Shown here one piece after another: positions 1-6,891 of a stretch of DNA of 28,767 nt. The stretch is from contig JBGVOS010000033.1 in assembly GCA_045126595.1 (NCBI GenBank), forward strand, positions 1 through 28,767, in the 5' to 3' direction. Below the pieces are notes generated by a model. That model had not been told where the DNA came from, ran no database searches, and saw only the letters and a list, made by a program, of their open reading frames with translations. Within the stretch, counting starts at the first letter, position 1. Every line of letters starts with the position of its first letter. Position numbers and translations under genes: made by a program. The stretch is from UBA1189 sp045126595 (GTDB lineage Bacteria; Bacteroidota; Bacteroidia; Bacteroidales; Bacteroidaceae).

Positions 1-315
1 CACCAAGGGATATGCAGATAGCTATATGTATAGCTGTACATATCAAAGATGTGGTGCCATTGCCTATTACCTTCGCTGCTTGGAAATTTTGCGAGAATTT
101 CACTTATGAAGATAATTTCAATAACACCTTTTACTAAAAAAGTACCATTCCTTGCAGACTGCTCTACAGTCCTACGGAAAGGCATCGGCAAAGATAGTAA
201 AAGGTGTTGAAAGTTGTTACAAATTTCCCATAAATCTTTACGGATTCACGAGAAACTATGTCGAGAAGCATATAAATTGCATAGAATAAGAGGTGCGACA
301 AAATTTGGACAGGGA
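1..315. other. Gene-poor left edge, probably degraded mobile-element DNA
   Basis: I see no convincing coding sequence here on either strand. The stretch is AT-rich compared with the rest of the window. It contains a separated inverted repeat (listed separately) and lies directly beyond the broken end of a tyrosine-recombinase fragment, so it may be remnant DNA of an integrated element. That is inference, since no second recombinase domain can be read in it. Confidence 0.4.
123..208. repeat. Perfect 14-bp inverted repeat, arms 58 bp apart
   Basis: AACACCTTTTACTA at 123-136 is exactly reverse-complementary to 195-208. The interval between holds a smaller hairpin centred near 162. Read on the minus strand, the right arm runs into TATCTTTGC (188-196), which fits a Bacteroidales -7 box, with a TTTG about 23 bp upstream. 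The structure could be the terminus of a mobile element, a regulatory hairpin, or a decayed promoter region. Confidence 0.5.
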
Positions 316-444
316 CTATAAAAACATTCCTCCCAAACTTTTCATTGTTCGCTTTCCATCTTTAGCAACTCTCAGCATTAATGGAAATTCACCGTTTGCT
401 AGTGTTTTGCTCTTGTAGCACACCACAGAAATTGACGCATTCAT
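316..444 (-). pseudogene. Truncated N-terminus of a Bacteroidales tyrosine recombinase
   Basis: Starting from the ATG at 444, the minus strand encodes about 42 residues containing SVVCYKSKTLANG, then EFPLMLRV and KDGKRTMKSLG. This is the typical start of the arm-type DNA-binding domain of Bacteroidales integrases (phage_int_SAM/Arm-DNA-bind group). The frame then reads GGMFL and stops at 316, where an intact protein would continue for some 350 more residues with a core-binding domain and an R-H-R-Y catalytic domain. None of that is found further left. The frame is open upstream to an ATG at 543, but the residues before 444 do not look like the family. It lies beyond the terminator of tRNA-Pro, a common type of integration target. 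I read it as the scar of a lost integrative element. Assignment is by recognition of the motif string only. Confidence 0.65.
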
Positions 445-531
445 CGTTTTTTGGTTTACTTCACGGTTTACTTTTCGAGTAAACCAGCACGTCAACCGAG
501 CATTTCTGATGGCATGCACAAAAAAAGGAAA

Positions 532-563
532 AAGCATCGACAATCATCAGATTATCAATGCTT
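532..563 (-). terminator. Rho-independent terminator of tRNA-Pro
   Basis: On the minus strand a 14-bp stem (550-563 with 532-545, two G-U pairs) closes on the tetraloop TGAT and is followed by a T-rich run. It sits 8 bases past the tRNA 3' end, so it most simply ends the tRNA-Pro transcript. Confidence 0.8.
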
Positions 564-571
564 CTCCTCAG

Positions 572-646
572 TCGGGGTGACTGGATTCGAACCAGCGACC
601 ACACGCCCCCCAGACGCGTACTCTAACCGGGCTGAGCTACACCCCG
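572..646 (-). tRNA. tRNA-Pro (anticodon GGG)
   Basis: The 75-base minus-strand cloverleaf folds fully. The acceptor CGGGGTG pairs with CACCCCG, and the D stem is GCTC/GAGT. The anticodon stem CGCGT/GCGTG carries the loop CTGGGGG, which reads GGG. The T arm contains GGTTCGAATCC and the discriminator base is A. CCA is not encoded and must be added after transcription. It has its own promoter and terminator. It decodes proline CCC/CCU codons. Confidence 0.95.
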
Positions 647-662
647 CTGCTCAATTGCGGTG

Positions 663-693
663 CAAAGGTACTGCTTTTTTTTAACCGTACAAA
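663..693 (-). promoter_or_regulatory. Promoter of tRNA-Pro
   Basis: On the minus strand TTTG (690-693) and TACCTTTG (663-670) are separated by exactly 19 bp, matching the Bacteroidales -33/-7 consensus. The tRNA 5' end is 16 bases downstream of the -7 box. Confidence 0.85.
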
Positions 694-709
694 CTTTTCT
701 ATGCTTTTT

Positions 710-741
710 TTCGCATTTTAGTGTAAAAAACCTTACTTTTG
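710..741 (+). promoter_or_regulatory. Probable aroA promoter
   Basis: TACTTTTG at 734-741 matches the -7 box. TTCG at 710-713, 20 bp upstream, is a three-of-four match to the -33 TTTG. The aroA ATG lies only about 20 bp beyond the -7 box, giving a leader of roughly 10-15 bases. This also argues against the upstream in-frame extension of aroA. Confidence 0.65.
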
Positions 742-761
742 TGGAAAATATCACTCGGCAG

Positions 762-2009
762 ATGAAAATAACCCTCCAGATACCCGAAACATTGGCGGCC
801 GACGTGGCGCTGCCTGCATCGAAGAGCGTGAGCAACCGCGCACTCATGCTGCAGGCACTGTGTGCCGAGCCGCGATACACCATCGGGAACCTTGCCGCGT
901 GTGACGACACCGACCACATGCAGCAGGGCATCGAGGCCAAGCGCGCAGGAGCACCCGTCATCGACATCGGTGCCACGGGTACCGCCATGCGGTTCCTCAC
1001 CGCCTGGCTCGCCATCACCGAAGGCGAGACCGTCATCACCGGCAGCGAGCGCATGCAGCAGCGACCCATAGGGACGCTCGTCGACGCGCTGCGTACCCTC
1101 GGGGCCGACATCACCTATATGAATAAGGAGGGCTACCCGCCACTGCGCATCCGCGGACGCGAGCTCGAAGGCGGAGAACTCGAGGTGGATGCCTCCATCA
1201 GTTCGCAGTACATCTCGGCTCTGCTCATGATAGCCCCGCGCCTCACACGTGGACTGACGCTGCACCTCAAGGGTACCGTCGCCTCGCGCACCTACATCGA
1301 ACTGACGCTCGACCTTATGCGCCGTTTTGGTGCCAAGGTGGAATGGGAGGACGAGTCTACCGTTCGTGTTCATCCCGGACGCTACGAAGACACGCCCCTC
1401 ACCGTCGAGGCCGACTGGAGTGCCGCTTCCTACTGGTACGAGCTTGCCGCTGTGGCTGCCCACACAGGGCACGAGGTGGATATCCTGTTGCGCGGACTCA
1501 CCAAGGACTCCCGCCAGGGCGACCGCGTGGTGGCGGAGATGTTCGAAGCGCTCGGAGTGAAGACCACCTACACCGAGGAAGGAGCGAGGCTGACAAATTC
1601 AGAATTCAGAATTCAGAATTCAGAATTAGAAAAGGACTTCACCCATTGCCCCGACATAGCCCAGACGCTGGCCGTCACCTGCTGCCTGCTGGGGATTCCC
1701 TATATATATAAAGGAATACGCAGCCTGCGCATCAAGGAGACCGACCGCGTGGCGGCACTCATCTGCGAGTTGCGTAAGCTGGGATTCGTTCTCCACGCCG
1801 AAGGGGATGACCGTCTCGTATGGGACGGGACACAATGTCCCCCGGACGTGTCTCCCACCATCAGCACCTACGATGACCACCGCATGGCCATGGCCTTTGC
1901 TCCGGCAGCGCTATGCTACGAGAACCTCACCATAGCGCATCCCGAGGTGGTGACCAAGTCATACCCCACGTTCTGGAAAGACCTTGAACCCATAATTCAC
2001 AACTCATAA
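762..2009 (+). CDS. aroA: 3-phosphoshikimate 1-carboxyvinyltransferase (EPSP synthase)
   Basis: AroA transfers the enolpyruvyl group of PEP to shikimate 3-phosphate, the sixth step of the shikimate pathway to aromatic amino acids and chorismate, in the cytoplasm. The start at 762 gives 415 residues. The frame is open further upstream to 660, but those residues overlap the promoter and look non-coding. Recognisable family motifs are PASKSVSNRAL near the N-terminus (substrate-binding Lys/Ser/Arg), GATGTAMRFLTA, SSQYISALLM, and near the C-terminus IKETDRVAAL and TYDDHRMAMAF. The oddity is a 7-bp tandem repeat at 1596-1629, which inserts about ten residues (NSEFRIQNSE) in frame just before the conserved CPDIAQTLAV segment that bears the catalytic Asp region. 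A second array of the same type forms the last codons and the stop, so the protein ends IIHNS. Both appear tolerated, since the frame is intact. Confidence 0.95.
   Translation: MKITLQIPETLAADVALPASKSVSNRALMLQALCAEPRYTIGNLAACDDTDHMQQGIEAKRAGAPVIDIGATGTAMRFLTAWLAITEGETVITGSERMQQRPIGTLVDALRTLGADITYMNKEGYPPLRIRGRELEGGELEVDASISSQYISALLMIAPRLTRGLTLHLKGTVASRTYIELTLDLMRRFGAKVEWEDESTVRVHPGRYEDTPLTVEADWSAASYWYELAAVAAHTGHEVDILLRGLTKDSRQGDRVVAEMFEALGVKTTYTEEGARLTNSEFRIQNSELEKDFTHCPDIAQTLAVTCCLLGIPYIYKGIRSLRIKETDRVAALICELRKLGFVLHAEGDDRLVWDGTQCPPDVSPTISTYDDHRMAMAFAPAALCYENLTIAHPEVVTKSYPTFWKDLEPIIHNS
1596..1629 (+). repeat. Heptamer tandem repeat (AATTCAG x4 plus a partial unit) inside aroA
   Basis: Four perfect AATTCAG units occupy 1596-1623, followed by AATTAG. 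Because 7 is not a multiple of 3, three units code for seven residues (NSEFRIQ). This strand is stop-free in all three frames, while the reverse complement meets TGA. The array therefore reads through without interrupting aroA. Confidence 0.95.
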
Positions 2010-2026
2010 TCCATAATTCAGAATCC
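1992..2026 (+). repeat. Heptamer repeat array spanning the aroA stop codon
   Basis: Five degenerate 7-bp units run without gaps: ATAATTC, ACAACTC, ATAATCC, ATAATTC, AGAATCC. They encode the last residues of AroA (IIHNS), its TAA stop (2007-2009), and the spacer before the next gene at 2032. This belongs to the same sequence family as the arrays inside aroA and uvrA. Confidence 0.85.
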
Positions 2027-2031
2027 TTATC

Positions 2032-2475
2032 ATGACCATAGCCATATATAGCGCCATCTTCCTGGCAGCCCTCATAGCCCTGTCGCTCGCAGGACGTAGC
2101 ATCAGAAAGAAGAGTGGGGACGATGCCATCCCCTCTGCAGCCAATGTGCAGAAGGAGGCTCCCGTCATCGTCGCATCGCCCGAACCCGAAGCCGAGCCCG
2201 ACGACGACGAGTGTTGCGGCGAACACGAGGTATGCGAGAAGGGCAAGATAAAGCGTGCCCTGCGCACCGACATCGAGTACTTCGACGACGAGGAGCTGGA
2301 CCGCTACAGCGGCACGGCGCCCGACGAGTACGACGACGACGCCGTGGAGGAGTTCCGCGAAGTGCTCTACACTATGTATCCCACCGAAGTGGAGGACTGG
2401 CTCAAGAGTCTCGAACTACGCGGTGTGGCCTTGCCCGAAGCCCTGAGGGATGAGGTGTTCATGCTCATCAGATAA
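2032..2475 (+). CDS. Small acidic membrane-anchored protein, function unknown
   Basis: This 147-residue protein starts with a hydrophobic segment (about residues 4-20, IYSAIFLAALIALSLAG) followed by RSIRKK, the pattern of a single N-terminal membrane helix with a cytoplasmic body. Residues 50-115 are strongly acidic (runs of D and E) and contain CCGEHEVCEKG, whose three cysteines and histidine could bind a metal. The C-terminal part (EEFREVLYTM, VEDWLKSLELRGVALPE) looks helical. I recall similar proteins next to aroA in other Bacteroidales, sometimes labelled phospholipase. I see no lipase motif (no GxSxG, no HKD), so that label is not supported. It follows aroA by 22 bp and is probably cotranscribed with it. 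Confidence 0.8.
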   Translation: MTIAIYSAIFLAALIALSLAGRSIRKKSGDDAIPSAANVQKEAPVIVASPEPEAEPDDDECCGEHEVCEKGKIKRALRTDIEYFDDEELDRYSGTAPDEYDDDAVEEFREVLYTMYPTEVEDWLKSLELRGVALPEALRDEVFMLIR

Positions 2476-2512
2476 GATTTTTACATCCGTAACAAAAAAA
2501 GTGTTCGACAAG

Positions 2513-2545
2513 TTTGCAAGTTTCGCAAATTTGTTTTTAACTTTG
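2513..2545 (+). promoter_or_regulatory. recQ promoter
   Basis: TTTG (2513-2516) and TAACTTTG (2538-2545) are 21 bp apart, fitting the Bacteroidales consensus. The recQ ATG at 2602 leaves a leader of about 50 bases. The box overlaps the upstream part of the open frame, which is why the shorter RecQ start is preferred. Confidence 0.75.
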
Positions 2546-2601
2546 TGTTACTCCTCATCGCAGCCTTGCCGAAAAGGCTGGCGATAAGAGGGCCTAACGT
2601 T

Positions 2602-4788
2602 ATGGATAAGAAGAAGATAGACCTTACCAGTCTGCTTAAGCAGCATTTCGGGTTCGACACATTTAAGGGAGATCAAGAGGCAATTATCCGCAATGTGCTC
2701 GATGGTAATGATACATTTGTACTGATGCCTACCGGAGGTGGCAAGTCGATGTGTTACCAGTTGCCCTCGCTCATCATGGAGGGTACGGCCATCGTCATCT
2801 CTCCCCTCATCGCCCTGATGAAGAACCAGGTCGATGCTATCCGTAACTACAGCGAGGAGGACGGCGTAGCCCACTTCCTCAACTCGTCGCTCAACAAGGC
2901 GGCCATCGAGCAGGTGAAGGCCGATGTCACCGCGGGCAAGACCAAGCTCCTCTACGTGGCACCCGAGTCGCTTACCAAGGAGGAGAACGTCGAGTTCCTG
3001 CGTACGGTGAAGATATCGTTCTATGCCATTGACGAGGCCCACTGTATCTCGGAGTGGGGACACGACTTCCGCCCCGAGTACCGCAAGATACGCCCCATCA
3101 TCAACGAGATATGCAAGGCACCCATCATCGCCCTCACGGCTACGGCTACCCACAAGGTGCGCGACGATATCAAGAAGAGCCTCGGCATCTTGGATGCCCG
3201 GGAGTTCTGCTCATCGTTCAACCGCCCCAACCTCTACTACGAGGTGCGGCCCAAGACGAAGAACGTCGATTCGGACATCGTGCGCTTCATCAAGACCCAG
3301 GAGGGCAAGTCGGGTATCATCTACTGCCTCAGCCGAAAGAAGGTGGAGGAGCTGGCCGAAGTGTTGCGTGCCAACGAGATACGCGCGGCAGCCTACCACG
3401 CAGGAATGGACTCGGCCGTGCGCTCACAGACGCAGGACGACTTCATCATGGAGCGCGTCGACGTGATCGTGGCCACCATCGCCTTCGGTATGGGTATCGA
3501 CAAGCCCGACGTGCGCTACGTCATCCATTATGACATACCCAAGAGCCTCGAAGGATACTATCAGGAGACAGGACGCGGAGGACGCGACGGAGGAGAAGGC
3601 CGCTGCATCGCGTTCTACAGCCAGAAGGACCTCCAGAAACTGGAGAAGTTCCTCGAAGGAAAACCCATTGCCGAGCAGGACATAGGCAAGCAGCTGCTGC
3701 AGGAGACAACCAACTACTGTGAGACGTCGATATGCCGACGCAAGATGCTGCTCCATTATTTCGGCGAGACATACGAGAAAGATAATTGTGGAAATTGTGA
3801 TAATTGTTTAAATCCCAAGAAGAAAGTGGAAGCTCAAGAACTATTGTGTACCCTCCTCGAAACGGTAGTAGCCGTTAAGGAGAATTTTAAGTCAGAACAT
3901 CTTATAAACATTATACTCGGCAAGGAGACCTCTGAGGTCATTGCCCACCAGCACGACGAACTGGAAACCTTCGGCACCGGCACTGCCGACGAAGAGAAGA
4001 CCTGGAATGCCGTATTGCAGCAGGCGCTCCTCTCAGGCTATCTCTTGAAGGAGGTAGAGAACTATGGCATCATCAAGATAACCGCCGCCGGAAAGAAGTT
4101 CATCAAGAGTCCCAAATCGTTCAAGATCGTCGAGGACCGCGACTTTGAGGAGGAGGAGAATGAAGATATGCCCATGCGCGCCGGAGGCACCGTGGTGGTA
4201 GACCCCGCGCTGTTCTCAATGCTCAAGGACCTTCGTAAGAAGGTGGCCAAGAAGCATGATCTTCCGCCCTATGTCATCTTCCAGGATCCCTCGCTCGAGG
4301 CTATGGCGACGACCTATCCCATCACCCTTGAGGAGCTGAGGAACATCCCCGGTGTGGGTGAGGGTAAGGCCAAGCGCTACGGACAGGAGTTCGTGGACCT
4401 CATACGCCGCCACGTCGAGGAGAACGAGATTGAACGCCCCGAGGACATGCGCGTACGCACCGTGGCCAACAAGTCCAAGATGAAGGTGAGCATCATCCAG
4501 AGCATCGACCGCAAGGTGGCGCTCGACGATATTGCCGTGGCCAAGGGCATCGAGTTTGACGAACTGCTCGACGAGGTGGAGAGCATCGTATATTCGGGCA
4601 CGAAGCTCAACATCGACTACTTCCTGGAGGAGGTGCTCGACGATGACAAGGTGGAGGACATCTACGAATACTTCAAGGAGTCCGAGACCGACGACATCGA
4701 GGAGGCCATCGACGAGTTAGGCGATGAGTATACCGAGGAGGAAATTCGTCTTGTGCGTCTCAAGTTCATCAGCGAAATGGGTAACTAA
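2602..4788 (+). CDS. recQ: ATP-dependent DNA helicase RecQ
   Basis: RecQ is a 3'-5' superfamily 2 helicase acting in recombination and fork repair. With ATG 2602 it has 728 residues. It shows motif 0 (FKGDQE, 21-26), Walker A (MPTGGGKS, 42-49), DEAH with the aromatic-rich loop (DEAHCISEWGHDFRP, from 144), LTATAT (motif III), and QETGRGGRDG (motif VI, about 321-330). The zinc-binding module has C378, C396, C399 and C402. An HRDC domain covers about 535-610 and an acidic helical tail ends the protein. It is longer than E. coli RecQ (about 610) because of this tail, a form I associate with Bacteroidetes. The codons around 3775-3920 (zinc cluster and start of the winged helix) are noticeably AT-rich compared with the rest of the gene. 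It overlaps the next gene by one base (TAATG). Confidence 0.95.
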   Translation: MDKKKIDLTSLLKQHFGFDTFKGDQEAIIRNVLDGNDTFVLMPTGGGKSMCYQLPSLIMEGTAIVISPLIALMKNQVDAIRNYSEEDGVAHFLNSSLNKAAIEQVKADVTAGKTKLLYVAPESLTKEENVEFLRTVKISFYAIDEAHCISEWGHDFRPEYRKIRPIINEICKAPIIALTATATHKVRDDIKKSLGILDAREFCSSFNRPNLYYEVRPKTKNVDSDIVRFIKTQEGKSGIIYCLSRKKVEELAEVLRANEIRAAAYHAGMDSAVRSQTQDDFIMERVDVIVATIAFGMGIDKPDVRYVIHYDIPKSLEGYYQETGRGGRDGGEGRCIAFYSQKDLQKLEKFLEGKPIAEQDIGKQLLQETTNYCETSICRRKMLLHYFGETYEKDNCGNCDNCLNPKKKVEAQELLCTLLETVVAVKENFKSEHLINIILGKETSEVIAHQHDELETFGTGTADEEKTWNAVLQQALLSGYLLKEVENYGIIKITAAGKKFIKSPKSFKIVEDRDFEEEENEDMPMRAGGTVVVDPALFSMLKDLRKKVAKKHDLPPYVIFQDPSLEAMATTYPITLEELRNIPGVGEGKAKRYGQEFVDLIRRHVEENEIERPEDMRVRTVANKSKMKVSIIQSIDRKVALDDIAVAKGIEFDELLDEVESIVYSGTKLNIDYFLEEVLDDDKVEDIYEYFKESETDDIEEAIDELGDEYTEEEIRLVRLKFISEMGN

Positions 4789-6104
4789 TGATGGGCAGGC
4801 GCAACTACAGAAATAATAACCGAAATATTGCGAAACGCTGGGCGATGGCTGTGGCCATTGCCGCAGTTGTGTGTATAGGCCTGTGGCTGGCACTGGACCG
4901 TACGGGCCACAAGGGCAGCGCCCCCGAGGAGGTGTCCGCTGAGGTCGTACCTGTGGACACCGTCTACCGCTACGGACTGCCCATCGAATACTTTGCCGTA
5001 CGCTACGACACGGTGACACCCCGGCAGACATTGGCCGACCTGCTGATGGAGCATGGGCTCACCGCACAGAAGGTCTATGCCCTCACGTCGCACTGCCCCG
5101 ACTCGGTGTTCGACGTGCGCAAGGTGCGTGCCGGACAGCCCTGCCTCTTGCTCGCCGATATGGACAGTGCGGCTACGCCCCGCTACTTCGTCTACGAGAT
5201 GAATGCCAAGGAGTATGCCGTCTTTGACCTCACCACTGACCGGGTGACACGCGGCACGCTGCCCTCAGAGTGGCGCGAGCGTACGTGCGGAGGCGTGGTG
5301 GAGTCGTCGCTATGGAATGCCATGATTACCAGCAATGCCTCGCCGCAGGTGGCGGTCATGCTGTCTCACATCTTCGGATGGACGATTGACTTCTTCGGCA
5401 TACAGAAGGGCGATGAGTTCCGTGTCATCTACGAGCAGGAGTTTGTCGAGGACAAGCCCATCAACAATTTCCTGGTGCGTGCGGCCTCGTTCCGTGCGTC
5501 GGACAGTCTCTACTATGCCATCCCCTTCGTGCAGGAGGGCGAGGAGCTCTATTATAACGAGAAGGGCAACAGCCTTGAAGGGGCGTTTCTGAAGGCTCCG
5601 CTCGATTATTACCGCATCTCGTCGCGCTTTACCAACAGCCGCTACCATCCCGTGCTGAAGCGTTACCGTGCCCACCACGGTGTGGACTACGCGGCGCCTA
5701 CGGGCACACCGGTCTATGCCATCGGCAGCGGTAAGGTGATTGCCAAGGGCTTTCAGGCCAACGGCGGGGGCAACTATGTGAAGATACGCCACAACAGCAC
5801 CTACACCACCACCTACATGCACCTCTCGCGTTTTGCCAAAGGGCTGAACGTGGGCGACATGGTGGCACAGAAGGAGGTCATCGGCTACGTGGGCTCTACG
5901 GGATTGTCTACGGGCCCTCACCTGGACTTCCGTGTGTATGAGAACGGCAAGCCCATCAATCCGCTCACCATCAAGTCGCAGCCCAAGAAACCCGTCAGCG
6001 AGGAAAACCGCGAGGCATTCCGTGTCGTACGCGACTCGCTCATGCAGAGGTTGCAGGGGATTGAAGCCGTTGTATCTGCTGAGCCTGCGATGTTGCAGGA
6101 ATAG
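4788..6104 (+). CDS. Membrane-anchored M23 (LytM-type) peptidase
   Basis: This 438-residue protein has a basic N-terminus (RRNYRNNNRNIAKR), then one membrane helix at about 18-36, a periplasmic OapA/LysM-like region (about 60-270), and a C-terminal M23 domain (about 285-395). M23 enzymes cut peptidoglycan cross-bridges or regulate amidases at division. The zinc/catalytic motifs are H296-H-G-V-D300, H345 in YMHLS, and GPH381-L-D383, where the usual HxH has become HxD. Such Asp variants occur in Bacteroidetes as I recall, but the change affects a zinc ligand, so activity is uncertain. Start: ATG 4788 overlaps the recQ stop; ATG 4791 is equally possible. It is probably cotranscribed with recQ, with no obvious functional link. 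Confidence 0.85.
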   Translation: MMGRRNYRNNNRNIAKRWAMAVAIAAVVCIGLWLALDRTGHKGSAPEEVSAEVVPVDTVYRYGLPIEYFAVRYDTVTPRQTLADLLMEHGLTAQKVYALTSHCPDSVFDVRKVRAGQPCLLLADMDSAATPRYFVYEMNAKEYAVFDLTTDRVTRGTLPSEWRERTCGGVVESSLWNAMITSNASPQVAVMLSHIFGWTIDFFGIQKGDEFRVIYEQEFVEDKPINNFLVRAASFRASDSLYYAIPFVQEGEELYYNEKGNSLEGAFLKAPLDYYRISSRFTNSRYHPVLKRYRAHHGVDYAAPTGTPVYAIGSGKVIAKGFQANGGGNYVKIRHNSTYTTTYMHLSRFAKGLNVGDMVAQKEVIGYVGSTGLSTGPHLDFRVYENGKPINPLTIKSQPKKPVSEENREAFRVVRDSLMQRLQGIEAVVSAEPAMLQE

Positions 6105-6127
6105 ATATTTGTTATCGTCGAAGTACT

Positions 6128-6212
6128 GTGTCATTCTGAGCGTAGCGAAGAATCTCGCAATGTGTTCGGGCAGAGTCCCTGCGCGAGATTCTTCACTACG
6201 TTAGGATGACAC
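6128..6212. repeat. GTCATTCTGA-type dispersed palindrome, also a likely bidirectional terminator
   Basis: The arms 6128-6159 (GTGTCATTCTGAGCG...AATCTCGCA) and 6181-6212 are imperfectly reverse-complementary over about 30 bp. It fills the gap between the convergent M23 and lipoprotein genes, so the transcript could fold and terminate in either direction. A clearly related copy lies at 8216-8302, and a possibly related, much diverged one at 9942-10134. The core is a repeat that I recognise as common in Bacteroidetes genomes. Confidence 0.85.
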
Positions 6213-6216
6213 TTTA

Positions 6217-6891
6217 TTATTCTATTCTGAACTCATATTCCACCATTCCCTTGTCATGGGTGTTGATGACGAAGCGCAGTGTGCTGCCCAGCGGCAGCAG
6301 TTGGGCGAGCGGGTGGAGTGGGATGGAGGCGTACACCTTCTGGCGGTAGGCCTCCTCGTCGCCCAGGTCTTCGTGGTAGAAGGTTATCTCCTGTCCCCAC
6401 ATGAGGAGGGGCGTAGTGTCCACAAAGCCTATGCGGTGGCGGCTCATGTCGAGTCCCTTGATGTCGATGATGATGTTGAGGTATCCGCCCGAGAGCCAGC
6501 AACTCTGCAGGTATACGGGAGCCTGGTGCAGTGTTTCGTCGTGGCGCAGCGGGGTGGGTCTGATGGACAGGACGTTGCCTACGGAGTAGAGGTCGGCCAC
6601 GGTGTCGCCCTCAGCTGTGGCGGTGAGCTCGTATACGCCGATGGCGCGGTATAGAGTGTCGCGCCGGTAGGTGGGTGTCTGGTGGTCGAAACGTTCGAGC
6701 AGTTCGTCGGTGAGGTGCAGGGGATAGCGGCTGCCGCGGTCGGTGTGCAGCTCGTCGAGATGCCCTTTGGCGTCGGTGGTGAGGCATACAAAGTCGGTGA
6801 CCACCGACGGGTAGCGGTAGTCATCGTTCCCCTTCTCGCAGCTGCAGAACAGGGCGAGAAGGGGGAGTATGCGCAGTATGATGTTTTTCAT
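6217..6891 (-). CDS. Lipoprotein, resembles the NigD-like family
   Basis: The 224-residue product has a lipoprotein signal peptide (ILPLLALFCSC, lipidated Cys most likely residue 18, followed by EKG). Without an acidic pair directly after the Cys as in typical surface-export signals, its side of the outer membrane is unclear. The mature part is beta-rich and ends with the segments VYASIPL, LRFVINTH and MVEYEFRIE. Its size and layout resemble the NigD-like lipoproteins of Bacteroidales, first named from a nigrescin bacteriocin locus of Prevotella nigrescens, whose function is not established. The family call is by overall resemblance, not a decisive motif. It overlaps the acyltransferase stop by one base (TGATG) and is surely translated from the same message. 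Confidence 0.75.
   Translation of the reverse strand: MKNIILRILPLLALFCSCEKGNDDYRYPSVVTDFVCLTTDAKGHLDELHTDRGSRYPLHLTDELLERFDHQTPTYRRDTLYRAIGVYELTATAEGDTVADLYSVGNVLSIRPTPLRHDETLHQAPVYLQSCWLSGGYLNIIIDIKGLDMSRHRIGFVDTTPLLMWGQEITFYHEDLGDEEAYRQKVYASIPLHPLAQLLPLGSTLRFVINTHDKGMVEYEFRIE

Noticed and set aside
445..543. Longer recombinase fragment starting at 543
   Set aside because: Residues before 444 (LFPFFVHAIRNARL) do not look like the integrase family and reach into the tRNA-Pro terminator.
660..761. N-terminal extension of AroA by 34 residues
   Set aside because: The extension overlaps the promoter box at 734-741, has a phenylalanine-rich composition unlike the family, and the standard AroA start is at 762.
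623..1114. Long minus-strand frames opposite aroA, trkH, uvrA, the glycosidase and others
   Set aside because: They are antisense shadows created by high GC and strong codon bias. None has family motifs or a plausible start region.
2032..2475. Annotation as a phospholipase
   Set aside because: No lipase or phospholipase motif is visible; the label seems to come from database habit.
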